Below, one piece after another: positions 24,301 through 30,968 of a stretch of 64,000 nt of DNA. The position numbers and the translations under genes are program-made. A model generated the notes under the pieces. The model did no database searches. It worked only from the letters and a program-made list of their open reading frames with translations, and was not told the origin of the DNA. This DNA is from Henricia sp. BOLD:AAB3569 (lineage: Eukaryota > Echinodermata > Asteroidea > Spinulosida > Echinasteridae). The stretch lies in NCBI GenBank assembly GCA_037783545.1, contig JBBELK010000096.1, positions 186,001 through 250,000 of the forward strand, given 5' to 3'. The first letter of the stretch is position 1. Each line of letters opens with the position of its first letter.

Positions 24301-24695
24301 CTACTGCACATTTTGTTCCATGAAAAGCAAGCAATTCTCATTCGAATTCATAATCTACATTATTTTTCATTGCATGCATTTGGTGATTGCGACCAAACTC
24401 CATTTTCTCATCTTCCCTCAGATTGCCAGAGTTTGCCACTTTCTTAGAGTCCGTACTGGAGAATACCATTTACAACGTCGCCACTGAAGCCAGCAATGGC
24501 GACATCAGTTTAACGTCGCGGCCGCGTCTCATCGCCTTACCGCCCAGTAGTGTTCCAGCTGCAACCACCCACCCTGTGCCTGCCGTTCCTGGTGTTAGGG
24601 TTGGGTCCAGGGGGGATGATGGTGTCTCAAAGTCAGCTAGGTCTGAATCGGTGAGAAGTGGTGACAAGGAGGTTAATGGTCTCTCTGCAGTGTAG
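218..24695 (+). CDS. CFAP65: CFAP65 (CCDC108) C-terminal part, ten-exon gene model
   Basis: Cilia and flagella associated protein 65 is an axonemal protein with MSP/ASH-type immunoglobulin-like domains, needed for motile cilia and sperm tails. The exons are 218-376, 3909-4097, 8839-8952, 11492-11751, 14154-14313, 16444-16557, 18037-18323, 19766-19894, 22611-22982 and 24422-24695. They join in phase at every junction to 2058 nt, that is 685 codons plus a TAG stop. All introns are GT-AG. The order of segments matches vertebrate CFAP65 as I remember it: an EPRSG...PG block, YVHF, YELYNGG, CLNP.GEI.PG, PIHI, FTIT, LPPIK, ANIIR and a SRPR.IALPP tail. Vertebrate CFAP65 is about 1900 residues, so the N-terminal two thirds lie upstream of the window. 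Repeats have enlarged the introns. HYDIN or another MSP protein is less likely because the C-terminal landmarks fit CFAP65. Confidence 0.93.
1527..1721. mobile_element. Small inverted-repeat element (MITE-like) with central hairpin
   Basis: The left end AGCGTACACTACAAAAGCG and the right end CGCTTGTAGTGTAAACGCT are imperfect reverse complements about 19 bp long. The middle (1621-1658) is a strong hairpin with arms built on AAAAAGGCG and CGCCTTTTT around a CCCGGG centre. There is no coding capacity, so it is probably a non-autonomous DNA transposon. The family is not recognised. Confidence 0.6.
2152..2327. mobile_element. Foldback element, about 176 bp
   Basis: The whole segment is an imperfect palindrome. 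The left arm reads through GAGAAAAAGTGGTGTGAAAG and GGAATTTGGAATGAA; the right arm reads TTCACTCCAAATTCC and CCACACCGCTTTTTC. The arms are about 75 bp and the loop is centred near 2240. It is probably a palindromic MITE. No target duplication was resolved. Confidence 0.6.
2808..3778. mobile_element. 971-bp element with 20-bp perfect terminal inverted repeats
   Basis: The left terminus GGGCTATTTCACAATAAGTG is exactly reverse-complementary to the right terminus at 3759-3778. AAT stands directly outside both ends and may be the target duplication. The interior is AT-rich and carries three copies of a short palindrome, TGTCCTGGAGAGGACA or a close variant, near 3003, 3175 and 3357. I found no transposase-like frame, so it is non-autonomous. 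Confidence 0.65.
3909..4097 (+). CDS. CFAP65: CFAP65 exon B
   Basis: The 189 nt encode 63 codons. The acceptor is the AG of TTAACAG at 3907-3908, because this restores [10 protein letters not shown] in phase with exon A and matches the conserved LNF-x-GVTV of CFAP65. The nearer AG at 3920-3921 would break the frame. Landmarks are [11 protein letters not shown] and [12 protein letters not shown]. The donor is CAG|GTATTA, and a minisatellite begins about 40 bp after it. Confidence 0.92.
4138..8692 (+). repeat. Minisatellite, 76-bp unit, about 60 copies
   Basis: A G-rich unit of 76 bp is repeated head to tail; the phrase GATTGGACATGCGGGTGG recurs at 6601, 6677 and 6753. The array fills about 96% of the intron between exons B and C. 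Central copies are nearly identical, with a few recurring variants: CAGTCATGACATAC, which adds one base, GGTACAGTG for GGTATAGTG, and TTCAGTC for TTCGGTC. Copies at both edges are more divergent (GATCGGACA, CGGTGGGAGGG), especially after 7790. Because 76 is not a multiple of three, the short open frames across it are artefacts. Each unit has several G runs in the sense RNA, so G-quadruplex formation is possible. Confidence 0.97.
8839..8952 (+). CDS. CFAP65: CFAP65 exon C
   Basis: The 114 nt encode 38 codons in phase 0, from TCTGCCAG|GAAAAC to ATG|GTACGT. The peptide has [17 protein letters not shown] and [11 protein letters not shown], the PG turn and closing strand of an ASH domain. The acceptor lies about 146 bp after the end of the minisatellite. 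Confidence 0.93.
9006..9582 (+). mobile_element. Decayed Tc1/mariner-type element, 577 bp, TA target
   Basis: Terminal inverted repeats of about 38 bp begin CACTACCCATCAAAACTTTG and end CAAAGTTTTGATGGGTAGTG. TA dinucleotides flank both ends (9004-9005 and 9583-9584), as expected for this superfamily. The interior keeps only a C-terminal transposase remnant, so this is an internally deleted, non-autonomous copy. Confidence 0.88.
9145..9366 (+). pseudogene. Tc1-type transposase C-terminal remnant
   Basis: In one frame the segment reads [20 protein letters not shown], the Tc1 transposase block that follows the second catalytic Asp, and further on [10 protein letters not shown] near the usual C-terminus. 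An in-frame TAA at 9268-9270 interrupts it. The DNA-binding domain and most of the DDE catalytic core are missing, so it cannot encode an active enzyme. Confidence 0.85.
9698..9866. repeat. Inverted repeat, arms about 38 bp
   Basis: GAATTTACCACTTTTGTGAA near 9698 is mirrored by TTCACAAAAGTGGTAAATTC near 9847. The arms continue inward through GGTCACAA and TTGTGACC. The loop is AT-rich with further ACTTTTG repeats. It is probably a small foldback element. Confidence 0.55.
9909..10411. mobile_element. TA-flanked inverted-repeat element, family R1 copy 1
   Basis: The ends AGACCGATCC and GGATCGGTCT are reverse complements next to TA. The interior shares long similarity, in opposite orientation, with 15559-16104, including the block with AACCGGATACTTAAGTGCAC. 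Related blocks occur near 18.95-19.2, 24.0-24.2 and 54.3-54.97 kb. It lies in the CFAP65 intron between exons C and D and is non-coding. Confidence 0.7.
10490..10620 (-). repeat. tRNA-derived SINE fragment
   Basis: On the minus strand the segment reads GGTCGAGTGGTTAAGACGTC, a Ser/Leu-type A box, and then GGGTTCGAATC, a B box. A non-tRNA tail with TTTTTAGGGTGCTCTCGGCA follows. A similar head and tail occur at 14655-14795. The tail and lack of a clean cloverleaf make this a SINE and not a working tRNA gene. Confidence 0.7.
10902..11460. mobile_element. TTAA-flanked foldback element, family F1 copy 1
   Basis: TTAA is at 10898-10901 and again at 11461-11464. The left end reads GGCATTACACATGATTGG; the right end has ACCAATCAT twice, so it may be partly duplicated. 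The centre (about 11065-11250) is a degenerate tandem of a 14-bp unit, CCACTTCGCCCAAA, followed by its reverse complement. It shares most of its length with 13218-14054 but lacks the LINE insertion found there. Confidence 0.65.
11492..11751 (+). CDS. CFAP65: CFAP65 exon D
   Basis: The 260 nt give 86 codons plus two bases. The acceptor is TTGCAG|GTGGAT and the donor CACAG|GTCAGT. The peptide begins [20 protein letters not shown], which continues the ASH domain started in exon C as in vertebrate CFAP65 (VDVPIHI.G). It goes on with [15 protein letters not shown], the first strands of the next domain. Confidence 0.93.
11985..12643. mobile_element. TTAA-flanked inverted-repeat element, 659 bp
   Basis: The ends AGGGGCTATGTCACGG and CCATGACACAGCCCCT are near-perfect reverse complements. 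They are flanked by TTAA at 11981-11984 and 12644-12647, the duplication left by piggyBac- or Kolobok-type transposases. No transposase frame is present, so it is non-autonomous. Confidence 0.8.
12888..12938 (+). repeat. Short tandem repeat of TTTTTGGTATAA
   Basis: About four to five copies of an 11-13-bp AT-rich unit, TTTTTGGTATAAT with shortened variants, run in tandem in the CFAP65 intron between exons D and E. Confidence 0.75.
12957..13192. mobile_element. 236-bp inverted-repeat MITE
   Basis: The left end begins TAGGGAGGTTTAGATGCACG and the right end finishes CGTGCATCTAAACCTCCCTA. Arms of about 37 bp carry CGCGAACGTGAA inside. There is no coding capacity. The flanking dinucleotide is unresolved because the TA could belong to the element or be the duplication. 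Confidence 0.75.
13218..14054. mobile_element. TTAA-flanked foldback element, family F1 copy 2
   Basis: TTAA stands at 13214-13217 and 14055-14058. The ends AGGTAGAACACATGATTGGT and ACCAATCATGTGTTCTACCT are exact reverse complements. The centre (about 13690-13915) is a tandem of CCACTTCGCCCAAA-like units followed by inverted units reading GGGCGAAGTGGTTCA. It has been interrupted by a LINE 3' fragment at 13303-13584. Apart from that insert it matches 10902-11460. Confidence 0.8.
13303..13584 (-). pseudogene. LINE 3'-end fragment (CR1/L2-like), 5'-truncated insertion
   Basis: On the minus strand the frame reads [16 protein letters not shown] and then [10 protein letters not shown], the C-terminal signature of ORF2 in many non-LTR retrotransposons. 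A 3' tail with GCGCTTTACAAATGACA and an ATTC repeat follows. GATGGT flanks both sides (13297-13302 and 13585-13590), fitting a target-site duplication. The related element copy at 10902-11460 shows the unoccupied site. Confidence 0.85.
14154..14313 (+). CDS. CFAP65: CFAP65 exon E
   Basis: The 160 nt complete a split Ser codon from exon D and add 53 codons. The acceptor is TCTACAG|CTTGTC and the donor GAG|GTAATA. LSFEWYV begins an ASH strand; [14 protein letters not shown] is the P-D-Q turn, and [11 protein letters not shown] matches the conserved SFY-x-x-DLVC of CFAP65. Confidence 0.92.
14655..14795 (+). repeat. tRNA-derived SINE
   Basis: GGTCGAGTGGTTAAGACATC is a Ser/Leu-type A box and GGTTCGAATCC a perfect B box. 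The tail GTGTCTCGGGAAAGCACCGA continues past the tRNA-like part, as in the copy at 10490-10620. A further degenerate head is at 43025-43100. Confidence 0.75.
14800..15558. other. CFAP65 intron E-F, no recognised feature
   Basis: AT-rich intron sequence. I see no coding similarity and no clear repeat structure here. Confidence 0.5.
15559..16104. mobile_element. TA-flanked inverted-repeat element, family R1 copy 2
   Basis: It has the same ends as 9909-10411 (AGACCGATCC and GGATCGGTCT, next to TA). Its interior is the reverse complement of that copy, with some length differences. The block CAAAATGTGCACTTAAGTAT and the GGTTACCTCAACCT arm are shared. Confidence 0.7.
16444..16557 (+). CDS. CFAP65: CFAP65 exon F
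   Basis: The 114 nt encode 38 codons in phase 0, from TTGCAG|GTGACG to GAGGAG|GTCAGT. The peptide is charged and probably helical. It contains [20 protein letters not shown], corresponding to the vertebrate Y-x-x-L-x-E-W...FTIT segment between the last ASH domain and the C-terminal tail. Confidence 0.92.
16678..16929. mobile_element. Partial copy of foldback family F2
   Basis: It matches the left arm and centre of the palindromic element at 23021-23400: AAGGGGGCAT, CCATATTTTCCAGAAAATAC, GTACAAATTTCCAATATACG and the inverted partner ending ATATTGGAAATTTGTG. The outer right arm is missing, so this copy is truncated or rearranged. The remaining hairpin runs from 16840 to 16929. Confidence 0.7.
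17438..17889. repeat. Inverted-repeat segment rich in GTTCGG
   Basis: GATGCTGTAACGAA on the left is mirrored by TTCGGTTACAGCAT on the right. Just inside each end are clusters of GTTCGG and TTCGGTTCGG (17459-17530 and about 17815-17880), partly in tandem. The interior shows no gene. It is probably a small non-autonomous element with subterminal repeats. Confidence 0.5.
18037..18323 (+). CDS. CFAP65: CFAP65 exon G
   Basis: The 287 nt give 95 codons plus two bases. The acceptor is CCCCAG|GCTAAG and the donor GATAG|GTACAC. It encodes the polar, Ser/Lys-rich linker with the conserved LTLPPIKHV (LPPIK in vertebrates). After it come [15 protein letters not shown] and [12 protein letters not shown], a small conserved domain in the CFAP65 tail. 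Confidence 0.92.
18835..19728. repeat. Compound repeat of the R1-related family with 23-bp hairpin and nested SINE
   Basis: The segment starts with a TTTACGCATCCCTATTGGCT block shared with 24.17 and 54.94 kb, then a GTGCGTACTTGCATTACGCG block shared with the R1 elements. A near-perfect hairpin follows at 19267-19329, with arms GGGTCCTGGGCACTGATAAT and its complement. Outer arms TAGGTTTGGCCAGTTT and AAACTGGCCAAACCTA enclose the SINE at 19330-19681. Confidence 0.6.
19330..19681 (+). repeat. tRNA-derived SINE with AAT tail
   Basis: GAGCGGTCTAGGTCATTGAC is a Leu-like A box and GCAGGTTCGAACC a B box. The central phrase CCTTGGGCAAGGCACTCAAC follows; this core is shared with 54425-54600 and, in variant form, 40748-41035. 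The 3' end is an AATAATAAT run. A head, core and simple tail in this order are diagnostic of a SINE. Confidence 0.8.
19766..19894 (+). CDS. CFAP65: CFAP65 exon H
   Basis: The 129 nt complete a split Arg codon and add 42 codons plus two bases. The acceptor is TTGTCAG|GAGCAT and the donor ATCAG|GTACAA. The peptide is a polar linker ending [11 protein letters not shown], matching the conserved ..I.TTIIR position of CFAP65, where the next exon supplies [11 protein letters not shown]. Confidence 0.88.
20076..20584. other. CFAP65 intron H-I, unrecognised sequence
   Basis: GC-richer sequence with short palindromic stretches but no element ends or coding similarity that I can support. Confidence 0.4.
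20589..21396. mobile_element. TTAA-flanked inverted-repeat element, 808 bp
   Basis: The ends AGGTACACACCGGC and GCCGGTGTGTACCT are perfect reverse complements, flanked by TTAA at 20585-20588 and 21397-21400. An internal hairpin at 20731-20781 has arms with CATGTGACTTTTCGGAACC and a TCTGG loop region. It has no transposase and is a non-autonomous element of the same target class as 11985-12643. Confidence 0.85.
21621..21682 (+). repeat. Poly-C tract
   Basis: About 62 bases of nearly pure C with isolated A residues. The length in the assembly may be unreliable because such tracts are hard to sequence. Confidence 0.9.
22013..22109. repeat. Inverted repeat, 18-bp arms
   Basis: GACTGGTTTCCGCTCCAC and its reverse complement GTGGAGCGGAAACCAGTC enclose an AT-rich loop with TACATGTACA. 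It could be the ends of a minimal foldback element. Confidence 0.6.
22611..22982 (+). CDS. CFAP65: CFAP65 exon I
   Basis: The 372 nt complete a split Arg codon and add 123 codons plus two bases. The acceptor is TTTCCAG|AACCCT and the donor AAAAG|GTAAAA. It opens [14 protein letters not shown] and [12 protein letters not shown], matching the vertebrate LLEDKNFHEA...VPYFRQF. After this come a Pro/Thr/Ala-rich low-complexity stretch and a charged helix, [18 protein letters not shown]. The low-complexity part corresponds in position to the Glu-rich stretch of human CFAP65. Confidence 0.9.
23021..23400. mobile_element. Palindromic foldback element, family F2, 380 bp
   Basis: Almost the whole element is one imperfect palindrome. 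The left end TAAGGGGGCATTTTGGCAAC is mirrored by the right end GTTGCCAAAATTTCCCCTTTA. Inside, a second layer pairs GTACAAATTTCCAATAT with a copy reading ATTGGAAATTTCTACA. A partial copy is at 16678-16929. Confidence 0.8.
23904..24200. repeat. Poly-C run and fragment of the R1-related family
   Basis: A run of 19 C residues (23904-23922) is followed by a G-rich stretch. From about 24030 the sequence matches the 54.8-54.97 kb and 18.8 kb repeats, with TGTTCTATACGCGCTGA and CAGCCAATAGGGATGCGTAA. It is a fragment only. Confidence 0.55.
24422..24695 (+). CDS. CFAP65: CFAP65 terminal exon J
   Basis: This coding segment starts after CCCTCAG, completes the split Arg codon and ends at TAG 24693-24695. 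It contains [19 protein letters not shown] and [16 protein letters not shown], the conserved C-terminal motif of CFAP65 (vertebrate RLPAFANLQE..LENMI and TSRPRVIALPP). A Ser/Arg/Gly-rich tail follows. No AATAAA lies between the stop codon and the repeat starting at 24815, so the 3' UTR must enter or cross that repeat. Confidence 0.93.
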
Positions 24696-27155
24696 TCGGA
24701 AAGAGTGTATCTAAATGAAGAGAAAACACTGTAGAAGCTAGGTTGCTTATTTCTCCAATATATCGCCAGCATAGCAAAGTTTGGTATCAAAGTAGCACGC
24801 GGAGGCTTATTTTTAGGTGATCGGGCCAACAGCCCGATCACCTATTACTCTCGTACGATTTCTTTATTTTTTTTTTTTTTTTTTTTTTTCTTTTTCTTTT
24901 TCTTCTTCCACTCAAACGTTTCCAGAGCTTTTCTTCAAAACGGTTCAAGCTATCAACTTAAAACTTGGTAGGAACATCAACCCCAATGTGAAGATGTGCA
25001 TACAAGTGTGACGTCATTGTGACGTCATTAGGTATCAAATTACAAACCAAAAATGACCAAAATATGCATGTTTTAAAATGCTTCCGTCTGGAAAACCACG
25101 TGACCCATGATCTTCGTATTTGACAGGCTTATATATCAGATCATGGCCTACAATTTTCTTCGTGTGGGCATTTTCATCTGACCCTTCCTTCTGGGGTCAA
25201 TCTGAGGTCAAAGTTCAACGAAAACGAAAATCTCAATTTTTGCACTTATTGAGCAACAATGCCCATCAAACCAAGCTGAATCTTTAAGAAACTAAGTACA
25301 GGCATAGGTCCTATAGCAGACTTTCACCAGCGTGTTTAATATTATGATGGCATCAAGCGTGACGTCATCGTGACGTCATCAAGTATCAAATTACACCTCC
25401 CAAAAAACCAAAATATGCATATTTTAAAATGCTTCCGTCTCGAAAACCACGTGACCCAGGATCTTCGTATTTGGCAGGTTTATAGATGACATTCTGTGCT
25501 ACAACTTTCTTTGTGTGGGCATTTTCATCTGACCCTTCCTTCTGGGGTCAATTGGAGGTCAAAGTTCAACGAAAACGGAAATCTCAGTTTTTACACTTAC
25601 CAGTAACAATGCCCATCAAACCAAGCTGAATCGTTAGTAAATTAGATACAGACATAGGCCCTACGGCAGACTTTCACCAGCATGTATAGTATCATGACGT
25701 CATCAGGTGTCAAATTACAAAAATTCAAAGGTTATTATTTTCAAAATTCATATCTCAAGAACCGTAATACTGTTCCACAGACGGACTACTTCTGTTATCG
25801 TAAACAGAGAGCCCCATATACTCCACACACAGCGCCCGTGGTTACTGCACATTCCTATGGGCACACACAACTTCCGGCGAGTTCGTGTCAGTGGTACACA
25901 CTTCAACGCTAAAACGAATCGGGCTAAATAAGATCGGAACACTTCGGGTAAAGATTTGCGCGTTCTGATTGGCCGGTTGGCTTAGAAACGTCATCATCGG
26001 AAAAGAGTATGTTTCCAGCTAGCCTGGGGTCCATTCGCGTACAAAATCGACCGCGGGTTGCAACTTTTGCGATCAAAAACATTTTTTCTCGTCCATAAAG
26101 CGATCCATAATCAACGTGAATCACCAAGCGACAAGGTATGTATACAAAAGTAGACATTAAACAATCCTACCATACTGACAAAAAGTCCGTAAGGCCTACC
26201 ATTTGTCGCAAAAATGTACTTTTAGGAGGGCATGTTGAGCAGGAATCCGAGACTTCGCTCGCGTGCAATGTCCACACCGACGTACGACCGAGTTCCACGC
26301 CGTGTGTAGGGCCGGGACGTACGGCGGTGGTGTGCCCACTGCATACGCGATGATCTCGTAATTCCCGTGAAACAAGCAATGATGCAGCGTTAGAAAACCT
26401 GCGTTTTACGTCAATCTGTGCAAAATTGTGTGCCAATTTTGTAACTGATATTGAATTTATTAACATTCAAAGACAATACGTGATATCAGATACACCAATT
26501 AAAGATATTTAGTTGTTACTTAACAAATGAAGGCAAATAATTTGTTGAGTAATATTATTCTTTGTCAATTATTTTTGCAGCTTTTCTGTGGTCCTCGTCC
26601 TGTGACATACCACCAGTGAGCCTGAAGATGAAAAAGGGTAGTACGAGTCCCTTGATGATGCAGAATCGTCATCCATAGTTGAGCCTCCTGCCCGTAGTAA
26701 CATCTGTAATTACTATTATTTGTAAAGATTTAAATATAACCTCTAGGCTCCACATCCGTTTGTTTTGATCAAAACATAAATTATTTATCTCTGAAGAATA
26801 ATACGTCATTCTCTTCTCTGTTTTGTATTTAATGTAACTTTGTAAGCAATTTGGAAAGTTGTACAGTTTGTGTGTGGATGCGCTACCTGTCATTCTTTTT
26901 TGCTGCCCTCAATCCACACCTCTCCAAAATAGTATTGGCTTGGTAATTAACACATACAGTGATTGATTATGTCAATTAAATTATTGATGCAAGTCCCAAT
27001 CTTGACTATAGACAGATTTGATTATATCAGTATCTCTTATCAATCTATTTTTCAACATTAATTGGGGAAAAATAAGGTTCCCTTAACAATCAACATTTTT
27101 GCATAAATTATGCAAATTATGGGATTTCAATATAAACTAATTATCTGTAGTTAAG

Positions 27156-27245
27156 CAGGTTTGATTATTACAATGTCTTGCATCATTTAATTAAAGTAAA
27201 TACTTTAATTAAATGATGCAAGATGCATTGTAATAATCAAACCTG
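27156..27245. repeat. Long palindrome, 45-bp arms
   Basis: CAGGTTTGATTATTACAATG at the left is mirrored by CATTGTAATAATCAAACCTG at the right. The arms are nearly perfect and there is almost no loop (centre TAAATA). It lies inside the 24815-28448 repeat. Confidence 0.85.
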
Positions 27246-28247
27246 GTGAAGATAAATTTGAGAAAAATGAGTTTTCCCTTGAAAATTGACCGTTTTTGCA
27301 TAAATTATTAATTTATTATGCAAATGAGGTATTTAAAATATAAATTAATTATCTGTCCTTGTACATATATTAATAACTGTTGTTTGTACCAACTTTGGGC
27401 CATCCAGGATAGAGTTGAGCAAAGATATATAACCAAAAGTATAAGCCACAGTGACCATTGTCGGTGCCAAATTAGAAATAAAGAAAAACATAGGATAACC
27501 TTTGACCTGCCGATGAATTTTTACCCTGTTTTCAATTATCCAAACCGACTGTAGCTTCGCAATGCAAAATCCGATTTGAAAAAAATAAACAGATTTCTTC
27601 TAGTCAATAACCACTCTTTCAATTGACACTGATTTTAAATCGATGTGGGCTTTAAAATAAAAGGGTTGAAACTGCCTAAATTATAATTATAGATACTTGA
27701 ACAATTCTTTCACAACATGATAAGTCTAAATGAACTGAACAAATCATACGATGTCATGACCCCTGTGTGACGCCTACTTCCGGTCCAAACCGAAAGTTCT
27801 TTGAAAATGTGCAAATTTTTAGGATTTTTAATGCAAATAGATTCAAAGTGGTAGTGAATTTGACCATATTTCTACGGAACGAAATGTTTCCACACATGTG
27901 GACCTTTTGACTATACCATTGGTGACGTCATGACATGGACGGTGGTTACGTAATGTGGTGTCAAATTACGCAAATTTGGAGCCGAGATGTTTTAAAATGC
28001 TGTATCTTGAAAACTACAACAGATATTGGTATGATTCCTTCGCCACATTTAAGAACTTGATGTTCAACATATTGTTCAACAATTTGTGCACAAAATTGTG
28101 ACGTCATGATGTCGTCACAGGTGTCACATTACAAGATTTCAAAGATTATTATTTCAACAATTCATATCTCAAAACGGTGCAAGCTATCAACCCCCAGCTA
28201 TGGCGGATATGCAGGGAGGAGATATTAGTTACCGGATTAGTGTATAC

Positions 28248-28368
28248 AGCAGCCGATTTCACGAAACTTTACGCAATTGCGCAAGTCCACCTACGCCATA
28301 AGTTATTGCGCAAGTAATGGCGTAAGTGGACTTGCGCAATTGAGTAAAGTTTCGTGAAATCGGCTGCT
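28248..28368. mobile_element. 121-bp palindromic MITE
   Basis: AGCAGCCGATTTCACGAAAC and GTTTCGTGAAATCGGCTGCT form perfect ends. Arms continue through TTGCGCAAGTCCAC and GTGGACTTGCGCAA. It is nested in the right part of the 24815-28448 repeat. Confidence 0.8.
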
Positions 28369-28498
28369 GAACTTCCATTTTTGCCATTCCACAGGTGATA
28401 ACAACGTCTGAAATTCATCACAAAATGTTCATTTACCCCGATCACCTGGCGTTTGTAACAACAAACGTCATACCTCTAGTTTAAACTGTATCCCTTCT

Positions 28499-28931
28499 GG
28501 GGTCGATTTCACTAACGTTTACACGCGTCCTACGCACGACTAAAAAACGCGAAAAACAAAAACCACCCACGCGCTTGGTGACTGCACAAAATGTATGTAC
28601 GCGTCCCGCAAGCTGCGCGCCAAATTTAACGCGCGCGCTTGCACTACGCAGAATGGACACGGAGACTTTTTGAACTCGTGTGGCCGACGACCGTTTTAAT
28701 AAAAACATAATTCAGCACAGCAAACAGCCTTAGAGTAAATATGCAAACATCCCTAATCGATAATCGAACGCATCACGCGTTTGGTGAAATTCATCGCAGC
28801 ACCCATCGTAGCCACGATCAATCGCAGCCCTACGATCGATCGCAAGCCCTACGATCGATCGCAAGCCCTACGATCGATCGCAAGCCTTATTATGGACCTT
28901 AACGTACGAAGAGTTTGGTGAAATCGACCCC
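28499..28931. mobile_element. MITE with internal 19-bp tandem repeat
   Basis: GGGGTCGATTTCACTAACG and the right end TTTGGTGAAATCGACCCC are inverted repeats. Three tandem copies of TACGATCGATCGCAAGCCC with 19-bp spacing lie at 28831-28887, with a degenerate copy before them. It resembles the class of short elements whose ends read GATTTCAC. Confidence 0.75.
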
Positions 28932-29107
28932 TGGCCATTTAAAAAATCACTTTTAATTGGCGTCTAAATACGCTTTATGTAAGTCGCTATGTTTTGCAGT
29001 TCGGCGCTTGGACTCCAGAGGGCGTGAGTCGGGTCACAGCAAAATGTTCATACCTCACGGCGTGTTGGAGTCGGGAAGCAAGAATTAAATCTTGACGTTA
29101 TCCATGC

Positions 29108-30025
29108 AGTAGAGAGGTTTCGCAAGCGCACGAATACGGATAGCGTGACGTCATACACGTCTCACTATCCGATACGCGTTTGAACGGCACGGATATCGAG
29201 CTCGCTATGCGTATACGGTAAGCGAGCTCGATATCCGTGCCGTGTCGATATCGATAAACGCGTAGTGAAATCTCGGATTTCGAGTGTTTTTCCTCATTTT
29301 TCGTTGCGTTTACGTAGCCAGGTTGAAAAGAGTACGAACTTTTTGTGCATTTCAAAGCTTTGGATTAAAAGTAAATGTTGTCAAACCCATGTTGTGCAGG
29401 GTAGTTTTCCCGCTGTTGGAAAAAAATTCCTCAAAACAAGTTCAGAGGGTTAAGTTTGACTGACGATTTATCTCTTGTTGCAGAATAATTTTCCTTGAAT
29501 TTTATATCGTTGGAAAGCCCTGTTATTCCTCTTGACGATGATGTGTCATTTGTTATGATTAAGCAATTGGGGGATATGCAGCACAGCTGAATACGGGGGC
29601 GGGTGTAAAGTGAAATGTCACAAAATGCATTGCTATTGTCAAGAAGTGAATTGACACATTCCCATCCTCCAAGCAAAAGGGGAATGCACTGCATGACAAA
29701 GCAGTGAATCTTGTGACATTTAACTTTCCACCCACCCCTGTATTCCGCTATACTGCACATCCCCCAATTGATTAATCACAACAAATGACACAAATGAGGA
29801 ATAACAGGGCTTTCCAATGATACCAAATTCAAGAGAAATGATTTAGTAACAAGAGAGAAATCGTCAGTCAAACTTGACTTTCCGAACTTTTTTTGAGGAG
29901 TTTAGATGCCTTTTTGCTGACATGCTGTAGTTTTGAAGTTACAAAACCACAGAAATGCCACTAACGGTTACGGATAGCTAAACGTATGCGTACGCGTATC
30001 CATCAGCTTGTGAAACCTCCCTAAT
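29108..30025. mobile_element. Composite foldback element
   Basis: The outer ends TAGAGAGGTTTCGCAAGC and GCTTGTGAAACCTCCCTA are inverted. One inner palindrome (about 29188-29245) pairs GGCACGGATATCGAGCTCGC with its complement. A second, larger palindrome (about 29450-29885) pairs AAGTTTGACTGACGATTT and ATTCCCATCCTCC-side sequences with matching blocks to the right. This suggests at least two nested elements. Confidence 0.6.
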
Positions 30026-30272
30026 ATTGCATAAATGACAACACTTTCTCTTTTAACAACAGAGACACTGTTGTTGTGATTTTGAAATGTGAGGGTTGTT
30101 AAGTGTAACAGCCTCTAGCTTTGTTTTCACTGCACTGTTTGACATGGAATCTTCTGTAAACACTTATGGAAAGAACATTAAACTGTTAGGTGTTGTCATT
30201 TCTGTATGGCATACTTGCAAAAAACCGGTCCTTAACTTTTTTTGATGGGTGTAGTTACACGTGGTTACCACT

Positions 30273-30479
30273 ACTCACAATAAGTTAGGGATATATTAGT
30301 GTGGTTCAATTTTGGATTTTTTTTCTTCAACTGACTGTTTTCACCTATTCCTGTGACAAGGTGTGTCTGTCATGCAGATACAATTGTCCAATCATATACA
30401 AAATCATTCATGCGGAATGCATATACCCTCAATAAAATATATGCGTACACCCCACAATATCCCTAACTTATTGTGAGTA
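30273..30479. mobile_element. 207-bp MITE
   Basis: ACTCACAATAAGTTAGGGAT and ATCCCTAACTTATTGTGAGT are perfect inverted ends about 20 bp long. No coding potential. Confidence 0.75.
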
Positions 30480-30699
30480 TAGCGCGTACGTGTTGGTTGT
30501 TGTACAAAGACCTTTGATATTCAGTTTGTATAAATTAGTCTGTTTGTAAGCACATAAACATGAGTAGATAGAGCTCAAGACACCAGTTTGAAATCAGACG
30601 AGAACTTTTCTGGTCATTAAACGTTTTTACTCCGACCAGAAGATTGAAGATGCTGGGAGATGTAACAAATTGTATTGATCAGTAACATGTATGATAACC

Positions 30700-30790
30700 T
30701 GTTGTGGCAAGGATGACTGCACCGGCCTCCGTGAGAGCCGCTGAGGCAGGGTGCACCACTCAGCCTGAAGTGCCTTCCAAGTGCTTTCTT
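30700..30790 (-). repeat. Dispersed repeat fragment (copy at 41222-41325)
   Basis: On the minus strand the segment matches 41222-41325 on the plus strand over about 80 bp, including CAGCGGCTCTCACGGAGGC. The aligned stretch may derive from a coding region, since both copies can be read as LQAEW.TL.QRL.RR, but no family was recognised. Confidence 0.5.
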
Positions 30791-30968
30791 AAGTGCTACA
30801 TTCATCTTGCACACTACATTTTTGTAAAGTGACTTTATGGGGTGCACTTTTATACCAAACAAACTGGGTGCTCCATTTTTGTTTTATGTTGAACTTATTT
30901 ACCAAAGTTCTTTCGGGACCAGCAACATTCTAAAGCCATGTCGCATTGGAATTGTTTTTCGAGGTGTT

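Larger units (their letters stand above)
24815..28448. mobile_element. Long repeat with hairpin end, copy 1 (right boundary provisional)
   Basis: The left end is a hairpin, AGGTGATCGGGC, five loop bases, then its complement. A poly-T tract and a conserved body follow. The first ~570 bp match 63424-64000 at high identity. The right boundary is set at 28448 because CCCGATCACCT there is the inverse of the left AGGTGATCGGG. Inside, a roughly 340-bp unit is repeated two to three times (25008, 25360, about 25694), each copy with paired GTGACGTCAT motifs. No long coding frame exists, so it is non-autonomous or long dead. Confidence 0.6.
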
